A stretch of DNA of 64,000 nucleotides from Anaerocolumna sedimenticola (GCF_009931695.1 NZ_CP048000.1:62001-126000); one strand, 5' to 3'; numbered from the stretch's first letter, positions 1-10,372 are shown. Made by a program: numbers and translations. The notes: generated by a model from the letters alone, not told the origin.

Positions 1-1106
1 TCCGGCGGACAATAGGAATGAAAACGTATAAAATTAAGCCCCCACGCCTTACAGGTTCCAAGGATTTTCTTCCAGTCGGAAACCTTAACGGAGGGATACC
101 CGGTTAAAGGAAAATCTCCGCCGAAATGGGTCCCGCGAAAATAAACCGGGCGGTTATTTATATAAAATCCTCCTTCTTTTACTTCAATTTTCCGAAAACC
201 AAAAGTAACGGTTTTCTCTTCTGTCCGGTTATGAAAGGTAAGTTCCGCATACACTTTATGCAAACCGTTTGTATATTCATCCCATTCATCAGCCGCCTCA
301 GGATAAGATATCTCAAAGGTAACGGTCTGTAATTCCTCCCTTATATCAACTGACTTTATAATACCATTTACCTGAATCTGGGCTTTCTGATTCACCCCCG
401 TATGATTCCTTATTATAACTGACACGGAGGCTGTTTTGGTTTCCAATTCAGGAAACACAGTGATATTTTCCATATGTACGGCAGGAACTGCTTTAATAAA
501 GACTTTTCCTGCCATACCGTTCCAGGAAGCACCTAAGGCATCCGATACCATATGTCCGTCAGGCCTGTAAGGGTATTGATAATGATTATCCGCACATACC
601 GTGATACTATGTTCTCCTTCCATTAATTCACCAAGACAGTATATGTGTGGTGTACAAAGGCCTGTTACTGTTCCGATAAGCTGTGAATCCAGCCAAAGGG
701 AAGTCTTCCATTTTACACATTCCATCTCAAAATAAAAGATACAGTCCTCCAAACCTTTCGGTATATCAAAAGTCCTTTGATACCAGGCTTTGCCGGTATA
801 ATGTTTCGGCGGCTGACTTAAAAAGGGTATATTTATTTCGTCCTCGGCCATTTTGTATTCTTCTCTCTGATACCAGAGCTTATCATGGAGACCGGATACC
901 CATGGTGTAGTTTCCTTTATGTCTTCTCCGTAACCCTGGGCCTGAAGGATACCGGGAATTTTTATCTTATCCTTAAAAACCGTCTCCTCAAATTCCTGTT
1001 TATTTCCCACATTTATTTCTTCCGTGTATGTTATCTGCACATCTCTGGTTTGTGTGTCTCCTAATCGGAAATTCCAGATACCATGCAGCGAATACTCCCA
1101 TACCAT
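1..1106 (-). CDS. Glycoside hydrolase family 2 enzyme (beta-galactosidase-like), 3' end outside the window
   Basis: The reading frame is open from ATG at 1106 to the left edge (about 368 codons) with no stop. The start is set by a GGAAGGAG box 8 nt upstream, and an in-frame TAA lies just before it. The N-terminus (MVWEYSLHGIWNFRLGD) and a later W-N-G-M-A-G-K-V segment fit the GH2 sugar-binding domain. The immunoglobulin-like domain follows, and the frame is cut at GTHFGGDFPL / NFIRFHSYCPP, the start of the TIM barrel. The catalytic glutamates lie beyond the window. It follows the PL26 lyase by 47 nt on the same strand, so it is probably the last visible gene of the operon and trims side-chain sugars from pectin fragments in the cytoplasm. 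Family is secure; substrate is inferred. Confidence 0.85.
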   Translation of the reverse strand, partial: MVWEYSLHGIWNFRLGDTQTRDVQITYTEEINVGNKQEFEETVFKDKIKIPGILQAQGYGEDIKETTPWVSGLHDKLWYQREEYKMAEDEINIPFLSQPPKHYTGKAWYQRTFDIPKGLEDCIFYFEMECVKWKTSLWLDSQLIGTVTGLCTPHIYCLGELMEGEHSITVCADNHYQYPYRPDGHMVSDALGASWNGMAGKVFIKAVPAVHMENITVFPELETKTASVSVIIRNHTGVNQKAQIQVNGIIKSVDIREELQTVTFEISYPEAADEWDEYTNGLHKVYAELTFHNRTEEKTVTFGFRKIEVKEGGFYINNRPVYFRGTHFGGDFPLTGYPSVKVSDWKKILGTCKAWGLNFIRFHSYCPP

Positions 1107-1153
1107 TTCTATATCTCCTTCCTGCATTTAAGGCTGCTAATCAGGCATTCCGG

Positions 1154-3825
1154 TTATGCCTTTCTGAATTCTTCTTTTATCATCACTTCCACGAATTTAT
1201 CTGTTTCTTTAAGGGTATCCGGAAGATAGTCCCGGACAAATTCAAGTACAACAATTATATTCAAACACCACTGGGCCGTAAAATTAGTGGAGATCCACGG
1301 AATTTCCATTAATTCTTCCTGATTCCCCTTATTAACAACCTTAACTGTTTTAAATCCGTCATGGTTTCCCTCATGGATTAATGTATGCAGGAGATGCCGC
1401 CACGTATTCTCCGCCAGTCTTTCGTCCTTTAGATACCAGGCTCCATAAGCACCCATAGCAGCTGCCATAAATGGCAGGCTAAATTCCCGCTCTCCTATGA
1501 TTCCGCCAGATTCTTTAAGCTGCTGCTCCCTCGGCAAAAAATAAAACCTTCCGTAATCAGCCATCATCTTTTTCCACTCTTCATCCTCAATAAGATCCGA
1601 AAGCTCCATCCACACTTCCGGTGCGCCCATACAGATCTGAAGATGGGTTCCCCCCGCAGCTCTCTCTCCGATATACCTTAGATGGACACTTACCGGATCA
1701 AATTCAAAATCCGGCCCGGAAACCAGCTTAAGCGGTGCTTTTTTGATATCTTCAATACCGGTGATTATCTTATCCCTGTATTTCTTATCATTAAAGCGCT
1801 CCCATCCGGTCATCCAGTTTGCGCAAAGAGAAGACCAGTCAGGACCGCTTCTGGCATGGCTTGGATAAACCATTTTCTCTTTCTCATAAAAATCAGCCAG
1901 CGGGTCCTTATTCAGGAAAGTCATTTCGTTGTCTTTAAGTTCCTCAAATATATCCTCCATCCTCCGGTCTCCGGTCAGATAGTAATAAAAGCGGTGATGG
2001 GCTGCCATTGCAATCCTCGCTTCCTTACACGGGCACCCCCAGTGCCTGACATTATGGCGGGAACCCAGGCCCTTGTACCTGCCCATATGGTAAACATCCA
2101 CCTCTGAAGTATGTCTTGACAGCTTTTCGGCGAGAATAAAGATATCTTCCCTGCCGGTTCTCATAAATGCATACCATAGCCATAAGGTAGGAACCAGTTC
2201 CGTATTGTCCCAGGCATAACCACCCATATCATACCGCCACTGGTGGCGTTCTTTATCATAGGTATGCATAAAATCCCCGTAATTAAACATTCCATACCAG
2301 TTTCTCTGCCTGACTTCTGTCGTATAAAATTCCACCGCACGGTCAAGCTGGTCTTCCAGCCAGTTTTCCATCTGGGTTTTACGTTCCGGCAATGACCAGT
2401 ACCCAAAGGCTTTCAGCTTATGGTAATACTCTGCGGTTCCCGCATATTGTACCGGGCGTTTTACAACCTCCGCAAATTCCCTGATTTCCTCATCTTCCGG
2501 TATCATTTTCTCTGAGAGCATTACCGAACATTCACTGGTACAGGCGATTCCATATGGTGTTGCTCCTTTATAATCATACCCCTCATAATAGACCTGATTA
2601 TAACCCCGATTGGCGTAATGGCGGAAATCCATGGCTTCTGCTTTCGGGGACCACATCCACATCACGGCCTCGGCACATTCTCCGTCCAGATTCCGGAAAG
2701 TATAACCGGAGGGATATTTCTCCCAGAAGTCACGGATTGAAAGCAGGACAGATCCGTATTCCGAACCGAACGCAGCGCCTCCCTCCGTCCGGTTTCCATG
2801 GAGACAGTCTAAATAACAGCAGTTCTCATCCTTTATTTTCTTCCTGATTGAAAAATGGTTCACACTATCCTGGCATAAATCATATTCACTCCAAAAAGGC
2901 ATATCCTCTAAAATCCCGTCTATTAGCTCCTTGTCCTCTCTTTTCAAATGAAGCATCTGCCCCCGGATCTGACCCTCATAAATTTCATCCGGTACCCTGG
3001 GTCTCCAGGAGAGGAGCTGTGCCATACTTTCATGAAAAACACCGTGATCTCCCATAAATTTTACATGACGGTTATAAATCTTTCCTGTTAATGGTGACCG
3101 GAAACTGATTCCAAGCCCTTTTAAGAAATCCCTGTCTTCATCACCATCATAAAGAAACGTGTGGACAAAATCCAGCCGTGGGCTGTTAAGTCCAACTTTC
3201 ATACGGATAATAAAGGGCATTTTCCGCTCTCCCTCAGCCAGTTCATGATACCCCGTATATTTTATAATTACCTGAAGTTCCCCCTCTTCCTCAATACTGA
3301 CCTCCGTTATTCCCTGCCGGTATTTTTTTTCAATCCTGACCGGGTTTCCTTCCCATAACGCCGGTTCTTCCAGAAGAAGCACGGATTCCCCATCCGTCAG
3401 ATAGACTTTTCCGGCATAAGAGACTGAATCAAAGAGCTTTCTGCCCTCTTGTTCTATTTCAATGTCCATGCTGCCGGCATGGATTTTCAGTTTACCTCCA
3501 TCTCTTCGGATAATAATTTTCTCCCTGTTATCCATGATATTTTCTCCTGGAAAGCCTTTTGATTCCATCCCGGCAGAGTTTTTAATTTCATCTATGGGAG
3601 GACTTCTATTTCATCCTTAAGAAGTGCCGCATCTGCCGTATGGGCAGTCCATTTTACGGAACCGTCCGGCCAGAATGCCGTTATCCGTGTCTGTTTAAGC
3701 ACCTCTCCCCCACTCTTATTTTTTAATATATATTCCGTCTCTTTTGTACACCTTCCCTTTTCCCATATGCAGCCAAAGGTGGTATATCCGGTTTTCTTCC
3801 TGTTCCCCAGATTATGCAGTTTCAT
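1154..3825 (-). pseudogene. YetA-like exo-rhamnogalacturonan lyase (PL26, PcRGLX family), one-base frameshift
   Basis: Two pieces in different frames belong together. Codons from ATG 3825 (GGAGG box 7 nt upstream) give 77 residues with the family N-terminus, including W-P-D-G-S-V-K-W, and stop at TAG 3592-3594. The frame ending at 1154 continues the same protein for about 800 residues. One extra G in the GGG run at 3596-3598 (CCC on the coding strand) joins EVLP to IDEIKN and yields about 890 aa, close to B. subtilis YetA. As given, the larger part could be started separately at ATG 3535 behind AGGAG. The family is linked to cytoplasmic exo-cleavage of rhamnogalacturonan I. It lies between the importer lipoprotein gene and the GH2 gene. 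Family assignment is from recalled resemblance to YetA/PcRGLX and should be checked. Confidence 0.8.
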
Positions 3826-3860
3826 TCATTTACCTCCGTTATTTTCAGATTGAAAAGATT

Positions 3861-3900
3861 GTCAAAGGCAGCCCTTGCAAAAGGCTCCAACCGCTTTGAC
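3861..3900 (-). other. Hairpin between importer lipoprotein and lyase genes
   Basis: Arms GTCAAAG and CTTTGAC enclose an inner AGCC/GGCT pairing, with no long T-run after it. It sits just 3' of the solute-binding-protein gene. Such hairpins often stabilise the highly expressed binding-protein mRNA and damp the downstream genes; that role here is inference. Confidence 0.5.
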
Positions 3901-3927
3901 ACGTTTGAAGCCCTAATTCCTTATTTC

Positions 3928-5529
3928 TTATTTTGCTGTGTCATTCGTATAAAGTTCATTGATTTCCTGAACCAGTCTGTCACCGCCGCGCTCCAACCAC
4001 TGCTTCGCCGCCGCATCAAGACCGGTTTCATCAATTTGTCCGCAGATATACTGGGTCCTTGCGTCTTCAATAATCTGCTCTATATCCGTACCGACTTCCG
4101 CATTCACTTCAGAATTTGCCAGATATCCAAGAGCCGGGTTAAAGACAGCTACCTTTTCGTTTACTGCATATGCCGCATCCTGTGCCATCATTGGTTCCGT
4201 TTTTACCATTGTGGGTGAAGTGCTGGCCGGATTAGGTATATAACATATCGACTGGTTTAGGCCTGAGGATGGGGTATACTGAGGCTCCAAACCTCCTTTT
4301 TGTACGATATTACCATCTGCATTAAGGTCATAAGTAATTCCTTCCAGTCCATAGTCTGCTAATACCAGCATCTCATTATCATTCATCTTATCCAGGAAAT
4401 GCAGGCAGTTTTTAACATCCTCTTCCGTTTTGGCTCCGGATTTTGTAATCAGGAAATATCCGTTAAAACCACTGGTTGCCAGAGTTGCTCCGTTTATCGG
4501 TCCTACCATGGTCATAGAGGCGTTCTCGGAAGGATTTGTTACGGATTTCACATCATTATCTATAAAATACTCCCATATTCTCTTACCGCTGTCCATTACA
4601 TCAATGAATACTCCGGCCTCTCCCTTTTTACAGCCTTCGCTCCACGTTCCTGAATCAACGGTCGCCCAATCCCTACGTACCAGACCTTCATCATAAATCT
4701 TCTTCATCCATTTCAAGGCTTCTTTGTATTCTGCCGTTTGATGAACCGGAACCAGTTTACCGTCCTGTTCCACCCATTCATTGCCGCAGCCAAACCAGGT
4801 CTGGATAATATCAATTGGTCCCGTATATTTGGTCATTTCCATCCCATAGGTATCATCTTTTCCATCCCCGTCGGGATCCTCATATGTAAACTTATACAGC
4901 ATGTTGTAAACATCTTCAATCGTCTTCGGTTCCTCCGTAATACCTACAGCTTGTGCCCAGTCCGTACGGTAGGAAAATCCGTAACGTCCGATTACCCTTG
5001 CACGGTAAATGCCGATGATCTGATCATCCACCGTCAGGGCTTTTAATACATTTTCATTTGCCTTGGACAGGTTGGGATAGCTGTTGGAATCTTTCAAATA
5101 AGGTGTCAAATCCCAGAAAGCTCCTTTTTTTGCCGCATCTACCACATTAGCCGTTAAATTACCGCTGGCAGTCAGAACCATAGGCATGTTATCCTTATCC
5201 ATCAGGGTAAGACCCATCTTCTCACTATAGGTATCATTGGATTCCCACTGCCACTCCACATGGGTTCCCGTATATTCCTCATACTTTGCGATTACTTCAT
5301 CCGAATGTTCATTCTTCAAATCGGTTCCATAAAAAGAAGGGACCATAAAGGTAATTACCGGTTTTTCCCCTGAAGCGGTTTCTTCTCCGGATGCCGCAGA
5401 ATCAGAGGAGCTTACGGAATTGGATGAATTTCCAGTGGGACTGCTCTGCCCTCCTCCACATGCAGACAATGACAAAATCATTACACCGGTAAGTATTACG
5501 GATAAAACTTTTTTACATTTCTTTTTCAT
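3928..5529 (-). CDS. Extracellular solute-binding lipoprotein, LplA-type oligosaccharide importer
   Basis: This is a 533-aa binding protein of a sugar ABC importer, anchored outside the membrane by lipid. ATG 5529 is chosen because it starts a classic lipoprotein signal (MKKKCKK, hydrophobic core, lipobox L-S-A-C) and has AAGGAG upstream. A longer upstream frame would run into the permease gene. The mature part begins with a Ser/Gly-rich linker followed by a large family-1 binding domain. Gene order permease-permease-binding protein with PL26 and GH2 enzymes matches the Lpl/Yes systems of B. subtilis, so the cargo is probably unsaturated rhamnogalacturonan oligosaccharides. There is no ATPase gene nearby, so it would use a shared MsmX-type ATPase. 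Confidence 0.88.
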   Translation of the reverse strand: MKKKCKKVLSVILTGVMILSLSACGGGQSSPTGNSSNSVSSSDSAASGEETASGEKPVITFMVPSFYGTDLKNEHSDEVIAKYEEYTGTHVEWQWESNDTYSEKMGLTLMDKDNMPMVLTASGNLTANVVDAAKKGAFWDLTPYLKDSNSYPNLSKANENVLKALTVDDQIIGIYRARVIGRYGFSYRTDWAQAVGITEEPKTIEDVYNMLYKFTYEDPDGDGKDDTYGMEMTKYTGPIDIIQTWFGCGNEWVEQDGKLVPVHQTAEYKEALKWMKKIYDEGLVRRDWATVDSGTWSEGCKKGEAGVFIDVMDSGKRIWEYFIDNDVKSVTNPSENASMTMVGPINGATLATSGFNGYFLITKSGAKTEEDVKNCLHFLDKMNDNEMLVLADYGLEGITYDLNADGNIVQKGGLEPQYTPSSGLNQSICYIPNPASTSPTMVKTEPMMAQDAAYAVNEKVAVFNPALGYLANSEVNAEVGTDIEQIIEDARTQYICGQIDETGLDAAAKQWLERGGDRLVQEINELYTNDTAK

Positions 5530-5557
5530 ATACACATCTCCTTTTTTATATTTATAT

Positions 5558-6466
5558 TTAACCTTTAACAGAGCCAACCATAACTCCCTGGGTAAAATAT
5601 TTCTGAATATATGGATAAACCAGCAAAATAGGCACCGTAGCCACCACGGTAGTTGCCATCTTAACGGCTTTCTCCGGCGGCATACCAAAGGCTCCCCAAT
5701 CAAATCCGCTTTCCGTTGCCACGGCAGATGTCAAAAAGATAATCCTGCGCAGCACAATCTGAATAACTTCCTTATTCCTGTCCGAAATATACATCATAGC
5801 ATTAAAATAAGAATTCCAGTGAGAGACTGCATAAAACAGGGAAACACTGGCCAGAACCGGTTTGGACAATGGAAGGATAATCTTTAAGAAAATCTGTCCG
5901 TCGTTACATCCGTCCATTCTGGAGGCCTCTTCCAGCTCCGAGGGTATCCCCTGAAAATAGTTCTTTATAATGATCATATTAAAAGGATTAATAGCCCCCG
6001 GGAGCCATAAAGCCCAGAAAGTATCCTTAAGATGGAGTACATTGGCAACCAGCATATAAGACGGTACCATTCCGCCGCTGAACAGCATCGTAATAATGAC
6101 CATATTGGTAAAAAACGTCCTGCCCCGGAAATAATGCCGTGACAGCGGATAAGCCAGAGTACAGGAAAAAACCATATTGATTACCACTCCAACACTGGTT
6201 ACAATGACAGAATTCATCAGACCCCTGTAAGTTTCTCCTGTTTTTAGAATGTATTGGTACGCATTCAGTGATATGGTGTGGGGAAACAAAAAGAATGCAC
6301 GTTCCGTCAATTCCCGTTCCGTTGCAAAGGAACCTGCCACGATGTATACGAATGGCAGCAGTGCAATCAGGGCGAATCCTCCCACAAACAGGTAAATCAG
6401 TACCTGAACAAATTGGTCACCAGGGCTTCTTTTTATTTTTGTTGATTTTATCTTAGTCTTAACCAT
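5558..6466 (-). CDS. Carbohydrate ABC transporter permease, LplC/YtcP type
   Basis: A 302-aa inner-membrane permease with about six hydrophobic segments. The EAA loop is visible (E-E-A-S-R-M-D-G-C then ILPLSKP), which docks the ATPase. The C-terminus ends in the usual Q-G-V-M-V-G-S-V-K-G. It lies 17 nt after the partner permease and 28 nt before the binding-protein gene, and all three are on one strand, so co-transcription is very likely. Length is normal for the family. Together with its partner it should form the heterodimeric channel for pectin-derived oligosaccharides. Confidence 0.9.
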   Translation of the reverse strand: MVKTKIKSTKIKRSPGDQFVQVLIYLFVGGFALIALLPFVYIVAGSFATERELTERAFFLFPHTISLNAYQYILKTGETYRGLMNSVIVTSVGVVINMVFSCTLAYPLSRHYFRGRTFFTNMVIITMLFSGGMVPSYMLVANVLHLKDTFWALWLPGAINPFNMIIIKNYFQGIPSELEEASRMDGCNDGQIFLKIILPLSKPVLASVSLFYAVSHWNSYFNAMMYISDRNKEVIQIVLRRIIFLTSAVATESGFDWGAFGMPPEKAVKMATTVVATVPILLVYPYIQKYFTQGVMVGSVKG

Positions 6467-6483
6467 ACTACCTTCTCCTTTAT

Positions 6484-7446
6484 TTAATAAAATCCTGACT
6501 CACCGAAAGCTTTGGCAAGACGGTTTGCCCCCAGTACCATAATCATACTTACCACAGACTTAAACATACCTGCTGCCGTTGCCAGGGAATAGTTTCCGTT
6601 TACAACACCTTTCGTGTAGATATAGGTATCAAATACATCGGAAACCGTGCGGTTCATGGAATTCTGCATCAGGAAAATCTGTTCATAACCCGTATTCAGG
6701 ATATTTCCGACTTTCAGAATCAGCATAATTACTATGGTAGAGCGGATAGCAGGAAGGGTAATGTGCCACATCTTCTTCCACCGGTTAGCACCATCCACTT
6801 CCGCTGCTTCATAGAGCTGGACATCCACTCCGGAGAGAGCTGCTAAAAAGATGATCGTTCCATATCCTGTCTCTTTCCACATACTTTGACCGATTAGCAT
6901 AGGTACAAACAAATTAGGATCAGACATAATATCCGGTGCATTTTGCCGGCCAAATATCTGTTCAAATATGTGATAGACCAAACCATCTGTGGTGCTAAAA
7001 AGCTGCGCGGTCAATGCGGCTACGATTACCATGGATATAAAGTGGGGTATATATACCATGGTCTGGGTAACACGTTTAAAGAGTAAACTTCGGATTTCAT
7101 TTAAAAAAAGTGCCAGTATAATGGGAGCCGGGAAATAAAAAATCAAACTGGCTATTGATATGGACAACGTATTTTTTAGTATCCTTATAAAATCAGGTCC
7201 TGTAAAAAATTTCTTAAATATATCCCCTCCCACAAAAGGGCTATGGATAAAGGCTCCGAGAGCGGAATCTCCATTATATGGGCTGAAATCCTGGAATGCC
7301 ATAATCAAACCGCCCATTGGCAGGTAATTAAAAATCAGCATGTAAAGTACGCCGGGGATAATCATCAGATAAAGCCACTTATGTCTCATAAAAACAATCT
7401 TCCAGCTTTCAGGTCTTGCTTTGGGTCTTATTTGTTCTTTTTCCAT
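6484..7446 (-). CDS. Carbohydrate ABC transporter permease, LplB type
   Basis: The partner permease, about 320 aa from ATG 7446 (MEKEQIRPKARPE). This start is preferred over an upstream one because AAGGAG precedes it, although the 13-nt spacing is long. It has the family's N-terminal membrane segment (YLMIIPGVLYMLIFNYLP) and an EAA loop (EAAEVDGANRWKK...ITLPAI). It is the first gene of the importer operon. The promoter with the shared operator lies about 120-170 nt upstream (7566-7615), leaving an untranslated leader of over 100 nt. Confidence 0.9.
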   Translation of the reverse strand: MEKEQIRPKARPESWKIVFMRHKWLYLMIIPGVLYMLIFNYLPMGGLIMAFQDFSPYNGDSALGAFIHSPFVGGDIFKKFFTGPDFIRILKNTLSISIASLIFYFPAPIILALFLNEIRSLLFKRVTQTMVYIPHFISMVIVAALTAQLFSTTDGLVYHIFEQIFGRQNAPDIMSDPNLFVPMLIGQSMWKETGYGTIIFLAALSGVDVQLYEAAEVDGANRWKKMWHITLPAIRSTIVIMLILKVGNILNTGYEQIFLMQNSMNRTVSDVFDTYIYTKGVVNGNYSLATAAGMFKSVVSMIMVLGANRLAKAFGESGFY

Positions 7447-7565
7447 ATTATGTTTTCTTCTCCTTGCTATAATTTTAAAATATGTTTGTTTGATTTTCTT
7501 ACAGGACGTCAAGAGTTCGTCATTTTGTCTAACTTTTTAGGTTCCATCTCTGACTTTGTAAGCAC

Positions 7566-7615
7566 ATTGTATATTCATCTATTAATATTTGTAAATAATC
7601 ATTTTCTAACCTGTT
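7566..7615 (-). promoter_or_regulatory. Promoter of the importer operon with regulator site shared with the yesU/araC promoter
   Basis: On the minus strand the -35 is TTTACA (7590-7595), the spacer 18 nt and the -10 TACAAT (7566-7571). Directly upstream of and overlapping the -35 is AACAGGTTAGAAAATGAT. The same arrangement, 18-nt spacer included, occurs at 10373-10422. The AraC protein encoded between them is the obvious candidate binder. Confidence 0.7.
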
Positions 7616-7624
7616 TTTTCATAA

Positions 7625-7667
7625 TAAAAACCCCCATATCCCGCTTTATATTGCGGTTTTATGGAGG
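7625..7667 (-). terminator. Rho-independent terminator after the AraC-family gene
   Basis: Minus strand: arms CCTCCATA / TATGGGGG with an inner CCGC / GCGG pairing, followed by TTTTTATT. It lies 30 nt after the stop of the AraC gene and before the importer promoter, so the two units are separately transcribed. Confidence 0.8.
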
Positions 7668-7696
7668 TCTCGAATTAAACTTATCATTTTATTCCA

Positions 7697-9904
7697 TTAT
7701 CTGTGGTGCTCTTTGCGAAAAGCTGCAGGGGTAAATCCTACATGATTTTTGAAAAAGCGTATGAAATTTTGTACATTATTATATTGCAGCTTTTCCGAGA
7801 TTTCCGCCACGGAATGTTCCGTAGTCAAAAGCATATACTTGGCCTGCTTTAATTTTTCTTCGTTTGCCATATCGGTATATGTAATACCTTTTTCACGTTT
7901 TAAAACCTTGCTTAAATAATTAGGATGATAACATAACCGGTCTGCACATTCATTCAGGGTGATGTTCCCTTTGCTGTCTTTTAAAAGCTTCATTACCTGT
8001 TTTAAAATCTCAGATTTTTCTCCCTCCTGCCTTTTTTCCGACAGCTTACGAATAATTGGGCATATAATTTCCTGTCCGATGGTTTTTACTGCTTCCTGCT
8101 TTCCATAGATCTGGGTAATACGGTTCAAAATATTATACTGCTCACTGTCAAATACATCAGAAAGTGCGACTCCTGCCGATCCGGGTATACTTAGCATTGC
8201 CGTCAAAAGCCTGGTAAGATAAAAATTACGTTCAATGCCCACCACACTTTTCATCTCCAAACGGTCAATAGTTAATTCCAGAAGACGTCCGGCTTCTTCT
8301 TCCTTACAGCTATCTATAGCATGGATTAATTCATTTTCTATAATCATATCGTAAACATTGTCACCTGAATTCATTGCTAAATAATCATCAAACAGGGCCA
8401 GCGAGGAACTTTCCATGTCCTCTTTATTTGCCTTATTATAGAGGGCTTGCGCACATTCACAATAAGCTCTTCTTATATGGTGGAGCTTATGGAATGCCTG
8501 GCTTATTCCTGAGGCCGTCACCAAAGCGAAGCAATCTTCCATATAATCCTTAATCTCTTTATAAAGAGTTACCGTTTTATTATCCGCCTCCATGTTATTT
8601 TCCGCTCCAACCAAGAAAATCAGCTTATCCTCATAATAGACAGGAGTAATGAATATCCGGCTCTTAAGTTCTTCCGAAAGCCCGTTAAAGATTAATCCGT
8701 ACTTTTCTTTTAATTCATTGTCTCCTCTCTTACAAGCCATGGCAATCATCCGGTATGCCGGGTAAGGTGTAATCCCATACTTTTTATAGTTACTTTCTAT
8801 CCTTTCGGCATTCAGTTCTCCTTTCAGCAGATTGGATACAAACAATTCTTTGATCTGTGTATTCTGATCATCCACGAATTTCTGCAGCATCAGCAGCGGC
8901 TTTGATAATGCCATTGCCGTAAGGCGTATAATTACCAGGAGAAACGCAAAGACGGCGATTACCACAAAGGAAGCCAAAACAAAAGACCAGGCATCTTTTT
9001 TTACTTTTGACGTATCATACCCTACCACAAAGGTCAGTCCGGCAGTATCCTGCTTCCTTATATTAATGTTATACTTTTTCCCGCTGTCAAACCTGTATGT
9101 TCCGGAACTTTTAACCCGTTCTGACAGATAATTTTCTGTCATCTCTCTATTGGTTTCCAGTAAGACCTTGTCATTTCCAAAAATCGTGACATCATATCCC
9201 AGTTTATCGTAACTGTCGGCCATGGTTCTGAGCACTCTTTCATCAATCTGTATCAGTATGATCCAGGATATTCCATTAGCCCCATTTTCTTTTTTCAACA
9301 CGAAAAGCAAGCCGGAAGTATCAACGGAAGAACTGAGCCGGATATTACCGGCCTTTGGAGTACTTTTGTCCTCCCTGTTCAACCAGTAAACAGAGCGCTG
9401 CGTCTTTTTCTGTTCATTCAGAAAATCATCCGCCTCTTCCCGGTTCTCAGTTTCTTCATAGGAAAACAGACCGTAGTCATTAAACACCCAGCCGGAAGTG
9501 ACATTGATAAATTCATAATTACTTATGTACTTTTCCATAAAATAGTTGCCTTTCAGTAATCTTTGCACCTGTTTCATATTACTGTACTGGGAATATGGAA
9601 TTTCATTCTGGCGTACCAGCCATTTAAAAGTATCGCCGTTTGTCGCATCAATATAATATTCCTTAAGGGTTGAAAGAATATCTTCATATTCCCTTACTAT
9701 TTCATCACTATAGGCACTGAGTACAAGGTTTCTCTTTCCTGATTCCGATCTGATATAAATATTGCAGGAGACAATTCCCATAATAATTAAAGGAATCGTA
9801 ACCAGCATCAATAGTTTTACAAACATCTTTTTTTCATAGGTTAAAGAATCCAGAATCTTCTTAACCATATTCCTGTTTCTCTTCCCTTTCATTTTTATCC
9901 CCAT
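7697..9904 (-). CDS. Membrane-anchored AraC-family regulator, YesS (RhgR)-like
   Basis: A 735-aa regulator. There is a membrane segment at about residues 28-50, an extracellular sensor region of some 260 residues, and a second membrane segment near 310-335 (SFVLASFVVIAVFAFLLVI). A cytoplasmic linker follows, and a C-terminal AraC helix-turn-helix pair occupies about 630-735 (NYLSKVLKREKG, then VQNFIRFFKNHVG). The size and arrangement fit YesS-type activators of pectin genes, which combine sensing and DNA binding without a kinase. GGAAGGAG precedes the start. It lies 37 nt after the truncated yesU and shares its promoter. It probably binds the element repeated at both locus promoters. Confidence 0.85.
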   Translation of the reverse strand: MGIKMKGKRNRNMVKKILDSLTYEKKMFVKLLMLVTIPLIIMGIVSCNIYIRSESGKRNLVLSAYSDEIVREYEDILSTLKEYYIDATNGDTFKWLVRQNEIPYSQYSNMKQVQRLLKGNYFMEKYISNYEFINVTSGWVFNDYGLFSYEETENREEADDFLNEQKKTQRSVYWLNREDKSTPKAGNIRLSSSVDTSGLLFVLKKENGANGISWIILIQIDERVLRTMADSYDKLGYDVTIFGNDKVLLETNREMTENYLSERVKSSGTYRFDSGKKYNINIRKQDTAGLTFVVGYDTSKVKKDAWSFVLASFVVIAVFAFLLVIIRLTAMALSKPLLMLQKFVDDQNTQIKELFVSNLLKGELNAERIESNYKKYGITPYPAYRMIAMACKRGDNELKEKYGLIFNGLSEELKSRIFITPVYYEDKLIFLVGAENNMEADNKTVTLYKEIKDYMEDCFALVTASGISQAFHKLHHIRRAYCECAQALYNKANKEDMESSSLALFDDYLAMNSGDNVYDMIIENELIHAIDSCKEEEAGRLLELTIDRLEMKSVVGIERNFYLTRLLTAMLSIPGSAGVALSDVFDSEQYNILNRITQIYGKQEAVKTIGQEIICPIIRKLSEKRQEGEKSEILKQVMKLLKDSKGNITLNECADRLCYHPNYLSKVLKREKGITYTDMANEEKLKQAKYMLLTTEHSVAEISEKLQYNNVQNFIRFFKNHVGFTPAAFRKEHHR

Positions 9905-9941
9905 ACCAAACTTCTTCTCCTTCCCGATATATCAGGTTAAC

Positions 9942-10262
9942 TCATATACCATCAGGTTCCTGTATTCCGCTGCTAATGGAGCCAGCTGCCGCAAAGAACA
10001 GGATACAAAGCCCCACATCCGTCACCGGTTTGAATTCCCACGTAATTTTCACGTTCTCCGGAAACACCTCGGGGCACCATAGAACATAATTTGCTTTCTG
10101 CCCCATATCGTTATCCAAGGCATTTCTAAGACGCATGCTATTATTTTCAAAGTTAATATCCGCCTGTCCTTCCAAAATAAATCCATCCATATCCGCTGGC
10201 TTTTCCAGCCGGTTCTGATATATTAATCTTTCCTGTAACACCGCCGAATCAAATTTTTTCAT
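9942..10262 (-). pseudogene. YesU-like (DUF1961) protein, 3' half missing
   Basis: The frame from ATG 10262 (GGAG box 5 nt upstream) gives 106 residues that look like the N-terminal half of YesU: NYVLWCPEVFPENVKITWEF, then VGLCILFFAAAG. YesU proteins are about 220 aa; this one runs into ISSGIQEPDGI and stops. Only 37 nt separate the stop from the next gene, so the missing half is deleted rather than frameshifted. Restoring one base instead runs into a TAG within a few codons. The family's role in rhamnogalacturonan use is uncharacterised to my knowledge. The remaining product is probably not functional, and the transcript mainly carries the regulator gene. Confidence 0.7.
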
Positions 10263-10372
10263 CTTTTCTCCAATCCTAAGCAAAATTTTCTATACACCTG
10301 AAATATATTCTGAAGATTTTGCAGGTACAATTATCCCAAGTGAAAAGAGAAATCATACCAGCTTATAAACTA

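Noticed and set aside
1682-3358. Several 60-140 codon plus-strand frames across the PL26 gene
   Set aside because: They are antisense shadows of a strongly coding frame and lack start signals. The same holds for similar frames opposite the other large genes.
9942-10262. yesU as another homopolymer frameshift
   Set aside because: Adding one base leads to TAG within a few codons, and only 37 nt remain before the next gene, so the 3' half is really absent.
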